From JAIOPA01 sp046076045 (GTDB lineage: Bacteria; Eisenbacteria; RBG-16-71-46): 22,727 bases of DNA. Made by a program: the position numbers and the translations under genes. A model generated the notes under the pieces. It saw only the letters and a list, made by a program, of their open reading frames with translations. It was not told the origin of the DNA and searched no databases. Position 1 is the stretch's first letter. Every line of letters starts with the position of its first letter. The stretch lies in assembly GCA_046076045.1 (NCBI GenBank), contig JBJTRI010000144.1, positions 1 to 22,727 of the forward strand, given 5' to 3'. Positions 7,080-14,064 of the stretch are shown here, one piece after another.

Positions 7080-8555
7080 TCAGCTCGCGGAGCCGTCTTC
7101 CGTGCGTTCGGGGAAGTCGGCCGGTGCCACGGCCACGCGTTTCTGCGCGCCGTCGCCGAGCGAGAACGTGCGCACGCGCGCGTCCTCACGCAGCGTCACG
7201 TGCACGATGCGACGCTCCTGCGAGTTCATGAGGTCGGTGACGACCTCGACGCGCTCGGCCACTGCCCGGTCCGCCAGCTGACGGGCCATGGCCGCGAGCT
7301 CGTCCTCGCGCTGCTGCCAGCTGTCGTTCACCTCGAGCTGCAGGTGGTAGCGCGAACCGTCGCCACGGTTGAGGAAGCGGTTGAGCAGGTGCTGCAGGGC
7401 GAGACGCGTCTCGCCACCACGAACGATGAGCAGGTCGTCGTCACGCTCGGCGTCCACGGTCACCTCGACGCGGTGGCCCTCGGCGCGCGCCGTGACCTTG
7501 GCCTCGAAGCCCATCTTGCGCAGCAGCTCCTCGGTGATCGCGCGGCTCGCCGCGGCCAGTTCGTCGCTGCTCATCGCCGGGGTGGCCGACTCGCCACCCG
7601 AACGCGGCTCGCGCTCACGACGCTCACGCCGACCACGACGCTCACGACGATCGCCGCGGTCCTCGCTCGACCACTCGGCCGCAGGCTCGTCGGCGACCGC
7701 GTCCGTCACGGTCTCCTCGGCCATCACCGGCGCGGGGGCCGCGGGCTCCGCCGCGACGACCGGAGCCGGCGTCGGGGCCGCCGGGGCGACCGGCGCGGGC
7801 GCGGGTGCTGCCGCCGCCACCATGTCGGTCGCGTCGTCGTCGTCCATCATGTCCATGTCGTCATCGCCCTCGAGCGGCGCGGGGTTGCCGGTCGAGGCCT
7901 CGCCCGGCGCACCGGCACGACGACGACCACGGCCACCACGACGACCCCGACGACGACGCTTGCGCGGCTCGTCACCGCCCTCCGCCGTCACCTCGGGCGG
8001 GGCGACCGGCGCGGGGACCGAGACGGGTGCAGGTGCGGAGGCGACGACCGGCGCCGGCGCCGCGGTCTCCTGCGGGCGACGCTCCTCGCGCGGCCCGCGC
8101 TCACCGCGGCCACCACGCCCCTCCTTGCGCTCACCGCGACCGCCACGCTCCTCGCGACCGCCGCGCTCGTCACGACCGCCACGCTCCTCACGGCCGCCAC
8201 GCGCTTCCTTCTTGTCCTTCTCCTTGTCCTTCTCGTCGCGGCTGCCGCGTTCGTCGCGACCACCACGTCCGCCGCGCTCGTCACGACCACCACGACCGCC
8301 ACGGCCACCGCGCTCGTCACGACCCCCGCGGCCACCGCGCGCACCACGGTCCTCGCGCTCCTGCGGCTCGCGGATGACGCCGCCCGGACGCTTGATCACG
8401 CTCACCCGGAAGGGGCGCGCACCGATCCCGAGGAAACCGCCCTTGCCCTCCTCGATCACCGTGATCATCGCGGCGTCGCGCGTGATCTTGAGGTGGTCCA
8501 GACCCTTCTTGACCGCCTCGTCCATCGTCTTGCCTTCGAATACCGTTCCAGACAT
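7080..8555 (-). CDS. jag: Jag/KhpB RNA-binding protein with long RGG- and Ala/Pro-rich insert
   Basis: Jag (SpoIIIJ-associated, KhpB) proteins bind RNA and are encoded next to yidC. The N-terminal Jag_N domain (residues 1-55, FEGKTMDEAVKKGL and GGFLGIGARP) is followed by an Arg/Gly/Asp/Glu-rich tract (about 68-162, repeated RGGRDERGG and REERGG units). After that come an Ala/Pro/Val linker with a basic KRRRRGRRGGRGRRR block, an acidic segment, a second Arg-rich stretch, a KH-type domain (about 328-412, GGETRLALQHLLNRFLNR) and an R3H domain (about 413-478, NSQERRIVHVTL). Jag proteins are usually 200-280 aa; at 491 aa this one has roughly 250 extra, probably disordered residues. ATG codons at 8561 and 8555 are both possible. 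AGGGG is nine bases from the second, which is used here. Confidence 0.92.
   Translation of the reverse strand: MSGTVFEGKTMDEAVKKGLDHLKITRDAAMITVIEEGKGGFLGIGARPFRVSVIKRPGGVIREPQEREDRGARGGRGGRDERGGRGGRGGRDERGGRGGRDERGSRDEKDKEKDKKEARGGREERGGRDERGGREERGGRGERKEGRGGRGERGPREERRPQETAAPAPVVASAPAPVSVPAPVAPPEVTAEGGDEPRKRRRRGRRGGRGRRRAGAPGEASTGNPAPLEGDDDMDMMDDDDATDMVAAAAPAPAPVAPAAPTPAPVVAAEPAAPAPVMAEETVTDAVADEPAAEWSSEDRGDRRERRGRRERREREPRSGGESATPAMSSDELAAASRAITEELLRKMGFEAKVTARAEGHRVEVTVDAERDDDLLIVRGGETRLALQHLLNRFLNRGDGSRYHLQLEVNDSWQQREDELAAMARQLADRAVAERVEVVTDLMNSQERRIVHVTLREDARVRTFSLGDGAQKRVAVAPADFPERTEDGSAS
8072..8354 (-). repeat. Low-complexity tract encoding RGG/RDERGG repeats in jag
   Basis: Degenerate tandem units on the plus strand, such as CGCTCGTCACGACCACCACG and CGCTCCTCGCGACCGCC, encode RGGRDERGG and REERGG variants. 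The unit length varies in steps of 3 bp and the frame is preserved. The tract could expand or contract by slippage without disrupting the gene. Confidence 0.75.
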
Positions 8556-8906
8556 CTGCATGTACCCCTGCCGGACGCGCGCTCATCGCGCAGACCGGTC
8601 CACCGTGGTGGCCGGGTGCGCGCCGGGAGCGCTGCCTCCCGTGCGGGTTGGAGTGAGAGCCCCGTGGCGCACGTCGCGCGCGGCGCGAGGCGGCCCGAAG
8701 GGCGCACACGCGGCCGGCGCGCGGGGAACCCAACGGAACCCGTGCGCACCGAGGTGCGTCACCGGGACCGTGGGCCGTGCGGCCCGCGAAGCCGTTTCGA
8801 TGACGGGGTGAACCCTACCCCGGCGCGGCTCCCGTCCGCCACGCCGAACGTCGTACCGGACCCGCGCCATCGCCCGTGGGCGACCGTCGCGGATCCCGCG
8901 TTGCGC
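8556..8906. other. Intergenic region yidC-jag, no gene seen
   Basis: About 350 bp separate yidC from jag. An open frame of 95 codons (8583-8870, minus) has no ribosome binding site and reads as Arg/Pro/Ala-rich filler. Only small inverted repeats are present: GGGCCGTGCGGCCC near 8772, TCGCCCGTGGGCGA at 8870-8883 and GCGCGCTCATCGCGC near 8577. No clear promoter hexamers were recognised, although a jag promoter or a processing site could lie here. Confidence 0.5.
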
Positions 8907-10703
8907 TTACTTCGCGCGCACCGCGCCGGCGCGCACGACCACGCCGCCGTCGCTCCCACGGTTCACCAGCCACTGCTGGAGCACCGTGTAGAGGTTCATG
9001 AGCGTCCAGTAGAACACCAGACCGGACGGCAGGTTGTAGAAGATGAACAGCATCACGAAGTTCATCATGTACATCATGGACTGCTGCTGCGAAGGGGTCG
9101 GCGTGAGGCGCTGCTGCAGGAAGCCCGAGGCCGCCATGATGATCGGCAGCAGACGGATGGGGAACCCCGCGACCTCGAACCACAGGTCCGGCGCGGCGAG
9201 GTCGTGGATCCAGCCCACGAACGGCGCCTGGCGCAGCTGGATCGAGTTGCTGAGCACGGCGTAGAGCGCGAAGAACAACGGCATCTGCAGCAGCATGGGC
9301 AGACAGCCGCCGGCCGGGTTGACCTTGTTCTCCTTGTACAGCGCCATCACCGCGGTGTTCATGGTCTGCGGGTCGTTCTTGTACTTCTCGCGCAGCCGCT
9401 CGATCTCGGGCTGCAGCTTGGTCATCGCCTTCATGCTGCGCATGCTGCTCATGTTGAGCGGGTGCAGCAGCAGGCGGACGACGGTGGCGAGCAGGAAGAT
9501 CGCGAACCCGTAGTTGCGCACCCACGACTCGAGCAGGCGCAGCAACTGCAGCAGCGGGTAGCTGAACGGCAGCAGCCACGAGAAGCCCATGTCCACGGCC
9601 TTGTCGATCTGCAGGCTGCCCTTGCGACCCGCACCGCCGGCCTCGGCCATGCCGAAGTAGTCGGCCGGCCCGAAGTAGGCGGCGAACCGCTGCGAGCCGT
9701 TGGCCGGCGTGCCCATGACGAGCGTGCCGATCGCGATCGGGTGCCGCTCCGGCTTGCCCGCCGGCGGCAGGAGCTTGCGCTCGGCGTCGCTCGGCACGTA
9801 GCCCTCGCCCGAGGTCGTGAACCGCCGACCCTCGGTGCCGCTCGGCGTGAGCACGCCGAGGAAGTAGTGCGACTGCACGCCACCCCACACGACCACACCC
9901 TCGCGCACCTTGGGGTTCTTGTTGATGAGCCCCTGGGCGCCGTCGCGGTGCACGTCCTTGCCCACCAGCGAGACGCCGCGCACCATGCGCGCGTCCTGCT
10001 CGGGATCGACCTCGGTGAGCAGCGGCCACGAGCGCGTCACGAGCGACCACTCGTTGGTGGCGAGCGAGGCCCCGTTGACCGCGATGTCGAGGTCGAGCAG
10101 GTAGGTGCCGGCGCGCGGACGCCAGGTCTGGCGGATGGTGCCACCGGCGGAGTCCGCGGCCACGAACGTCAGCGCCGCGATGCGACCGTCGGTGCCGAGG
10201 CTCTCCTCGATCGCGAACGGCGTGGTCGCGAGCGAGCGACGCGCGGCGTCGGAGCCGAGGTCGAACGCGAACAGCGGCGCACCGCGCATCTCCACGCGAT
10301 CCCCCTCGGGCACCTCCTTGCCGGGGCCCGGGCGACCGTGCGGGTTGCGGCCGAAGCGCGACGCGCCCCACGCGGCCGAGTAGTGCTTGAGCTCGAACGA
10401 CTCGAGGCGCGCGCCGAGGCTGTTGAACGTCGCACGGTACAGCTCGGTCTCGAGCGTGACGCGGCGCGTCTCGACCGCGGGCACGGCCGGCACCGCGGGC
10501 GCGGGCGTGGCCGGCGCGATCGCGCTGCCGGTCGCAGGCGGCAGCCCGGCGACGGGCGGCGCGGCCACCGGCGCGGCCGCGCTGTCGGCGGTCGCGGCCG
10601 TGGGACGCGGCACGGGCTTGGGCAGGTACTTGGTCTGCATCGCGGTGAACAGCGCGAACACCAGCATGCAGAGGACGAGGGCGGTGATGGTTCGACGATC
10701 CAT
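8907..10703 (-). CDS. yidC: Membrane protein insertase YidC
   Basis: YidC inserts membrane proteins alone or with SecYEG. The 598-aa product starts MDRRTITALVLCMLVFALF, an uncleaved TM1. An Ala/Pro-rich linker and a large periplasmic beta-supersandwich domain (about residues 60-370) follow; this domain is typical of diderm bacteria. The conserved insertase core follows: SWLLPFSYPLLQLLRLL, then FAIFLLATVVRLLLHPLN with the groove arginine. After that come the cytoplasmic helical hairpin MKAMTKLQPEIERLREKYK and the NPAGGCLPMLLQMPLFFALY segment, and the final helices end near FYWTLMNLYTVLQQWLVNR. The frame is open 48 codons upstream but this lies over yidD. The ATG at 10703 is two bases after the yidD stop, consistent with coupling. 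Confidence 0.95.
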   Translation of the reverse strand: MDRRTITALVLCMLVFALFTAMQTKYLPKPVPRPTAATADSAAAPVAAPPVAGLPPATGSAIAPATPAPAVPAVPAVETRRVTLETELYRATFNSLGARLESFELKHYSAAWGASRFGRNPHGRPGPGKEVPEGDRVEMRGAPLFAFDLGSDAARRSLATTPFAIEESLGTDGRIAALTFVAADSAGGTIRQTWRPRAGTYLLDLDIAVNGASLATNEWSLVTRSWPLLTEVDPEQDARMVRGVSLVGKDVHRDGAQGLINKNPKVREGVVVWGGVQSHYFLGVLTPSGTEGRRFTTSGEGYVPSDAERKLLPPAGKPERHPIAIGTLVMGTPANGSQRFAAYFGPADYFGMAEAGGAGRKGSLQIDKAVDMGFSWLLPFSYPLLQLLRLLESWVRNYGFAIFLLATVVRLLLHPLNMSSMRSMKAMTKLQPEIERLREKYKNDPQTMNTAVMALYKENKVNPAGGCLPMLLQMPLFFALYAVLSNSIQLRQAPFVGWIHDLAAPDLWFEVAGFPIRLLPIIMAASGFLQQRLTPTPSQQQSMMYMMNFVMLFIFYNLPSGLVFYWTLMNLYTVLQQWLVNRGSDGGVVVRAGAVRAK

Positions 10704-10705
10704 GG

Positions 10706-10915
10706 TCAGGGCACCGGGTCCACACCCGCGCTTCCGAGCGGGTGGCATCGTCCGAGTCGGCGCGCCGTGAGCCACAGGCCACGCCACACGCCGTGGCGCG
10801 TGAACGCCTCGTGCGCGTACTCGGAACAGGAGGGGAAGTGACGGCAAGCCCCGCGCACATAGGGCGGCGCGAGCCGCTGGTAGGCGCGAATGGCGAGGAG
10901 GATCAGCGAGCGCAC
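10706..10915 (-). CDS. yidD: Membrane protein insertion efficiency factor YidD
   Basis: YidD is a small membrane-associated helper encoded between rnpA and yidC in most bacteria. The 69-aa product has the amphipathic N-terminus RSLILLAIRAYQRLAPPYV, then the cysteine-rich signature CRHFPSCSEYAHEAF, the HGVWRGLWLTARRLGRCHP segment and the VDPVP end. The GTG at 10915 gives the standard family start and lies one base after the rnpA stop. No Shine-Dalgarno sequence is seen, so expression probably depends on coupling. The longer open frame upstream is the out-of-frame shadow of rnpA. Confidence 0.93.
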   Translation of the reverse strand: MRSLILLAIRAYQRLAPPYVRGACRHFPSCSEYAHEAFTRHGVWRGLWLTARRLGRCHPLGSAGVDPVP

Positions 10916-10916
10916 G

Positions 10917-11294
10917 CTATTCCGGGAGGGGTGCGAGGGCACCGGCGTGGGCGAGCAGCGTCTCCACGTCGGTGGCCAGGTCCTGGTGCGGCGCGTCGAG
11001 GGTGCGGCGCGAGGCGATGAACACGAGTAGGTATCCGTCCTGGGGCACGCGGGTCCAGCGGCGCCGGACGATCTCCCGCAGGCGGCGCCGCGCACGATTG
11101 CGCTGCACCGCTCCGCCCACACCGCGCTTGCTGGCGATGAACCCCACGCGGCTCACCTCGCCGGCTGCCGAGAGCACCAGCAGCAGACAGGTCCGCCCGC
11201 GGTAGGCCACCCCGCCACCGCGGACGCGAGCGTAGTCGCTGCCACGGGTGAGGCGATGTGCCGAGTGGAGCCGTTCCGAGGGCAGGTTGCTCAT
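10917..11294 (-). CDS. rnpA: Ribonuclease P protein component RnpA
   Basis: RnpA is the basic protein subunit that helps RNase P RNA bind pre-tRNA. The 125-aa product shows the family pattern: LPSERLHSAHRLTRGSDYARV at the start (the leader-binding cleft), then RVGFIASKRGVGGAVQRNRARRRLREIVRR containing the conserved RNR motif (VQRNRARRRLRE). YLLVFIASRRT and a C-terminal helix follow. The ATG at 11294 matches the usual start; a GTG at 11321 would add nine residues. Neither has a recognisable Shine-Dalgarno sequence. It lies 145 bp downstream of rpmH and one base before yidD. The RNase P RNA gene itself is not in this window. Confidence 0.93.
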   Translation of the reverse strand: MSNLPSERLHSAHRLTRGSDYARVRGGGVAYRGRTCLLLVLSAAGEVSRVGFIASKRGVGGAVQRNRARRRLREIVRRRWTRVPQDGYLLVFIASRRTLDAPHQDLATDVETLLAHAGALAPLPE

Positions 11295-11432
11295 CGAGAC
11301 GGTGGATACGGGCGGCCGCACCGGCGTGTGGTTCGCGCGATCGTGAGCGATCGCACGGTGGCGTCCTCGTGAGCGATGTCCGAACGAGTCGGTGTCACCG
11401 CGGGGGCGAGGGCGCTACGGGAAGTCGCTCCA

Positions 11433-11449
11433 GGACCGCTCAGCGGTCC
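11433..11449 (-). other. Palindrome spanning the rpmH stop codon
   Basis: GGACCGCT-C-AGCGGTCC is an inverted repeat with 8-bp arms around one base (7-bp stem with a TCA/TGA loop as RNA). The rpmH stop codon sits in the loop. There is no following T-tract. It could act as an attenuator, processing signal or mRNA 3'-end stabiliser between rpmH and rnpA, or be incidental. Confidence 0.35.
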
Positions 11450-11586
11450 GACGACACGGTGAGGCGCTTGCGACCCTGCTTGCGACGGGCAGCGAGCACC
11501 TTCCGACCGCCCTTGGTGGCCATGCGGGAGCGGAAGCCGTGCGTCTTCTTCTTGTGTCGGTTGTTCGGCTGGTACGTGCGCTTCAT
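11440..11586 (-). CDS. rpmH: 50S ribosomal protein L34
   Basis: This is a 48-aa, highly basic protein beginning MKRTYQPNNRHKKKTHGFR and continuing RMATKGGRKVLAARRKQGRKRL. That is the L34 signature almost throughout, with KRTYQPN at the N-terminus, THGFRxRM in the middle and GRKVLxxRRxKGRKxL at the end. Only the last few residues (TVSSDR) vary. The ATG at 11586 has AGAGG ten bases upstream. It is the first gene of the minus-strand cluster, preceded by a sigma70-like promoter at 11637-11665. In many bacteria the divergent neighbour is dnaA; here no dnaA is present within the 2 kb upstream. Confidence 0.97.
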   Translation of the reverse strand: MKRTYQPNNRHKKKTHGFRSRMATKGGRKVLAARRKQGRKRLTVSSDR

Positions 11587-11636
11587 GGCAGCGAAACCTC
11601 TGTAGGGACAAGGAACTACGACATGCGAACGAGGCA

Positions 11637-11665
11637 GGTTAAGGGAGCCGTGAACCGACCGTCAA
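11637..11665 (-). promoter_or_regulatory. Sigma70-like promoter of rpmH
   Basis: On the minus strand TTGACG (-35, 11660-11665) is separated by 18 bp from TAACCT (-10, 11637-11642). The start point would lie about 45 bp before the rpmH ATG. The -35 matches five of six consensus bases and resembles the TTGACG/CTGACG hexamers seen before other genes in the window. Confidence 0.65.
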
Positions 11666-11749
11666 GGCGCACCCCGCCCCGGCGATGGATGACGGATGCC
11701 CGTCGTGTCGGGGAGCCCGAGCGATCGGTACGGGAGGACCGGTCCACGA

Positions 11750-11766
11750 GAATCGGTCGCCGATTC
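11750..11766. repeat. Inverted repeat upstream of rpmH promoter
   Basis: GAATCGG-TCG-CCGATTC has perfect 7-bp arms, or 8 bp counting the flanking A/T pair. It lies about 85 bp upstream of the rpmH -35 element, next to the AT-rich island. It could be an operator or an RNA hairpin; no known regulator motif was recognised. Confidence 0.45.
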
Positions 11767-11856
11767 TTCGGCAAACATACAAATTGCATTTTCACAACAC
11801 CTTACACGCTTCTGAGTGGTTCGTGGAACGGGGGGGTGCGGTCCAGCCGACTCCGC

Positions 11857-11875
11857 ATCCCTTATATAGAGGGAT
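11857..11875. repeat. ATCCCT-TATATAG-AGGGAT inverted repeat
   Basis: Six-base arms flank a TATATA core, which is rare in this GC-rich sequence. The core could serve as a -10 element in either direction, but no matching -35 is seen on either strand. A dyad around a TATA core suggests a possible operator. Confidence 0.35.
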
Positions 11876-11961
11876 ACCCGCCGGCATCGGGACCGCTCGC
11901 GGCTGAGCCCGCCAAGTCCCCGGCCACTACCGCCCCCTCCCGTCCCTGCCCCCGGCTGGGC

Positions 11962-11990
11962 TCGGACCCCGAAACACCGAACGGGTCCGA
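11962..11990. repeat. TCGGACCC / GGGTCCGA hairpin
   Basis: Perfect 8-bp arms flank a 13-base loop. This is one of several copies of the GGTCCGA/TCGGACC motif in the spacer, others being near 12024, 12066, 12084-12096 and 12135. The cluster is denser than expected by chance at this base composition, by rough estimate only. Confidence 0.45.
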
Positions 11991-12147
11991 TCCGATCGCC
12001 CTTGGCCGCCAGGTGACTCGGCCATCCGGACCGACGCCGACTGTCGGCCGGGTACCGACACCCCCTCGGACCCTCCTCAAGCCCGGACCGGTCCGAACGC
12101 CATGGTGGGCTCGCAACATCGAACCGTCCCTCCCGGTCCGAACACGC

Positions 12148-12182
12148 GACGGCGGCCCACCTGTCGAGGGTGGGCCGCCGTC
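12148..12182 (-). terminator. Strong 14-bp hairpin, terminator of the histidine kinase gene
   Basis: GACGGCGGCCCACC and GGTGGGCCGCCGTC form a perfect 14-bp stem with a 7-base loop, beginning 19 bp after the kinase stop. No T-tract follows on the minus strand (GCGTGTTCGG). It fits GC-rich genomes that use strong stems without a long U-run. The hairpin is symmetric and could also block transcription entering from the other side. Confidence 0.7.
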
Positions 12183-12201
12183 CTCTGCGAACCGTTGCCG
12201 A

Positions 12202-13782
12202 TCAGGCCGCGGCGCGGACCTCGTCCAGCGTAGCGTGCTCCTCGGGGGCGAGCGGCAGGCGGACCCAGAACGTCGAACCCTCGCCGGGACGGCTGTTCAC
12301 CCCGACATGGCCACCGTGCAGCTCGGTGATGCGCTTCACGAGGTGCAGACCGATCCCCAGTCCGCCGCGCGACTCGGCGTCCTCGGGCACCGCCTGCCCG
12401 AACAACTCGAAGATGTGCGTCGCCACGTCGGGCGAGATGCCGGGGCCGGCGTCGTGCACCTCGACCCGCACGAACGGCCCGTCCTGCACCGTGCGCACCG
12501 ACACCACGCCGTCGCGCGGACTGAACTTGGCGGCGTTCACGATCAGGTTCACCACGACCTGCCGCATCTTGACCTCGTCCACCGAGAGCTGAGGCAACCC
12601 GTGGGCGAGCGTCATGTCCAACTGCACGCCGAGCTTCTTGGCGAGCGGGCGCGTGGTCTCGACCGCGCCCCGCACCACCTCGGCGAAGTCGAGCGCGCGC
12701 GGCTTGAGCGCCAGCTTGCCGCTCTCGAGTCGCGACAGGTCGAGGATGTCCTCGATGAGACCGAGCAGGCGCTGCGCCTCACCGCGCAACCGACCCACGA
12801 ACTCGCGCGACTGCTCGCGCGACAGCTTGCCCTCGTGGTCGTCGAGCAGCTCCGCGTAGGCGATCACGCTGGTGAGCGGCGTCTTGAGCTCGTGGCTCGC
12901 CGTGCCCAGGAACACGTCCTTCATGCGGTTGAGGTCCGACAGCTTCTCGTTGTCGGCCTCGAGCTCGCGGGCGCGCTGGCCCATGCGCTCCATCACCTCG
13001 GCACGGTCGATCACCGCGGCGATGTGCTCGGAGAACACGCGCAGCACCTCGAGATGGTGCTCGCCGAACGGCTCCGAGTGGTTGATGCGGTTCACGTTGA
13101 GCACGCCCACCACGCGCTCGCCGATCGCGAGCGGAAGCGAGAGCGCCGAGGTGATGCGGCGGTTCTCCTTGTAGTGGCGGCCCAACTCGGCCGACGGCGC
13201 GCGCTCGCCCAGCTTCACGGCCTCGCGCCGCAGCGCCACCCAACCGGCGATGCCCTCGCCGATGCGCTTGCGCGCGCCGCGCGAGAACTCGGCCTCGAGG
13301 CCGTACGACGCACGCGTCACGAGGTCGCCGGTCTCGGGCTCGAGGATCATGATGCTGGCCTGCTGCGCCTTGAGCGTGCTCACCACGCGGCGCACGATGA
13401 TCTCCAGGATGACGTCGCTGCGCAGCTGGAGCTGTAGCGTGGTGCTGACCTGGAACAGCGCGCTCAGCTCGGACAGGCGCACGCCGGCGTCGGCGCGGTC
13501 CTGCTCCTCGCGGTCGAGCGCCGCCGTGGCGCGGTGCAGCTCGCGCTGCTGCAGCACGGTGTAGAGGCAGAACAGCAGCACCAGTCCGGCGAGCGCGATG
13601 GTCACCATGTAGGGGTCGTCGAGCCCCAGCACGAGGCCTTCCGAGCCCGCGAGCGTCACGACGCGCGCGTAGAGCGTGGGCACCACGCCGGCGAGGACGA
13701 TCAGGAGGGCGAAGGCAGCGGCCCACAGCATCCAGCCGGCGCGCTGCAGTTGTCGGGTGCGGATCTCGGTGCGCGAGCTCAT
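12202..13782 (-). CDS. Membrane-bound GAF-domain sensor histidine kinase
   Basis: The 526-aa product is a hybrid-free sensor kinase. Two membrane helices (about residues 17-43 and 57-78) are followed by a short coiled linker and a GAF domain (about 105-260, SALFQVSTTLQLQLRSDV through GVLNVNRI). A second coiled segment leads into the HisKA domain with H box FLGTASHELKTP (His297). The HATPase_c domain has N box VVVNLIVNAAKFS, G1 VHDAGPGIS, the F box region IFELFGQ and G2 GLGIGLHLVKRI. The ATG at 13782 has TGGAG four to five bases upstream; the open frame 31 codons further up lacks a site. No cognate response regulator is adjacent. The degenerate receiver protein at 19517 is too distant to pair with confidence. 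The signal is unknown. Confidence 0.93.
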   Translation of the reverse strand: MSSRTEIRTRQLQRAGWMLWAAAFALLIVLAGVVPTLYARVVTLAGSEGLVLGLDDPYMVTIALAGLVLLFCLYTVLQQRELHRATAALDREEQDRADAGVRLSELSALFQVSTTLQLQLRSDVILEIIVRRVVSTLKAQQASIMILEPETGDLVTRASYGLEAEFSRGARKRIGEGIAGWVALRREAVKLGERAPSAELGRHYKENRRITSALSLPLAIGERVVGVLNVNRINHSEPFGEHHLEVLRVFSEHIAAVIDRAEVMERMGQRARELEADNEKLSDLNRMKDVFLGTASHELKTPLTSVIAYAELLDDHEGKLSREQSREFVGRLRGEAQRLLGLIEDILDLSRLESGKLALKPRALDFAEVVRGAVETTRPLAKKLGVQLDMTLAHGLPQLSVDEVKMRQVVVNLIVNAAKFSPRDGVVSVRTVQDGPFVRVEVHDAGPGISPDVATHIFELFGQAVPEDAESRGGLGIGLHLVKRITELHGGHVGVNSRPGEGSTFWVRLPLAPEEHATLDEVRAAA

Positions 13783-14051
13783 GGCACTCCATGTCGCCCC
13801 GCGAACGGGGGACGTCGAGACGTGGTGGGGGATCGTGCGGTACCCCGGGGTTATCGGCCGGGACCGGGGGGCCATTGAGGCGCTTCGGGGTGCCCGTCAT
13901 CGCACTGCGGCCCTTCACGATGCACTGGCCGCACCGGGGCGGCCACGGCCCGGCCCCGCACCGCGGGTCGGGGTCGCGAGCCCGCGCCGTGCCGTGCGCG
14001 CCGCGGTTCCGGGCCGCACCCCCGCGCCGTGCCCATCGGCACGCGCTCCAT

Positions 14052-14057
14052 TAGATT
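14052..14057 (+). promoter_or_regulatory. Possible -10 element, leaderless start of the 14065 operon
   Basis: TAGATT stands out in an otherwise GC-only stretch and lies seven bases before the ATG at 14065. If it is a -10 element, transcription would begin at or next to the ATG, giving a leaderless mRNA. This agrees with the absence of a Shine-Dalgarno sequence. No -35 was recognised at 17 bp. Confidence 0.35.
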
Positions 14058-14064
14058 CCGGCGC

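Larger units (their letters stand above)
11587..12201. other. Gene-free, inverted-repeat-rich spacer between rpmH and the histidine kinase gene
   Basis: No credible coding region is seen in this 615 bp. It contains the rpmH promoter, an AT-rich island around 11770-11816, several palindromes (11736-11745, 11750-11766, 11857-11875, 12084-12095), a hairpin at 11962-11990, and the kinase terminator at 12148-12182. The motif TCGGACC/GGTCCGA recurs in the right half. No exact DnaA box (TTATCCACA) was found by eye, so it cannot be called an origin, although the gene context is origin-like. Confidence 0.6.

Noticed and set aside
8583..8870. A 95-codon minus-strand frame between yidC and jag
   Set aside because: It has no ribosome binding site, biased Arg/Pro/Ala content and weaker codon bias than its neighbours; possible but unsupported.
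7200..10841. A 1213-codon plus-strand open frame opposite jag and yidC
   Set aside because: It is antisense to two well-recognised genes, is made of Arg/His/Leu/Ala filler and has no family motifs. Long antisense frames are expected at this base composition.
11786..11800. TTTTCACAACACC as a possible DnaA box
   Set aside because: It matches TTATCCACA too poorly and no cluster of better boxes is present in the spacer.
11392..13437. A 681-codon plus-strand frame from rpmH across the spacer into the kinase gene
   Set aside because: It crosses L34, the spacer and kinase antisense sequence with no recognisable protein pattern.
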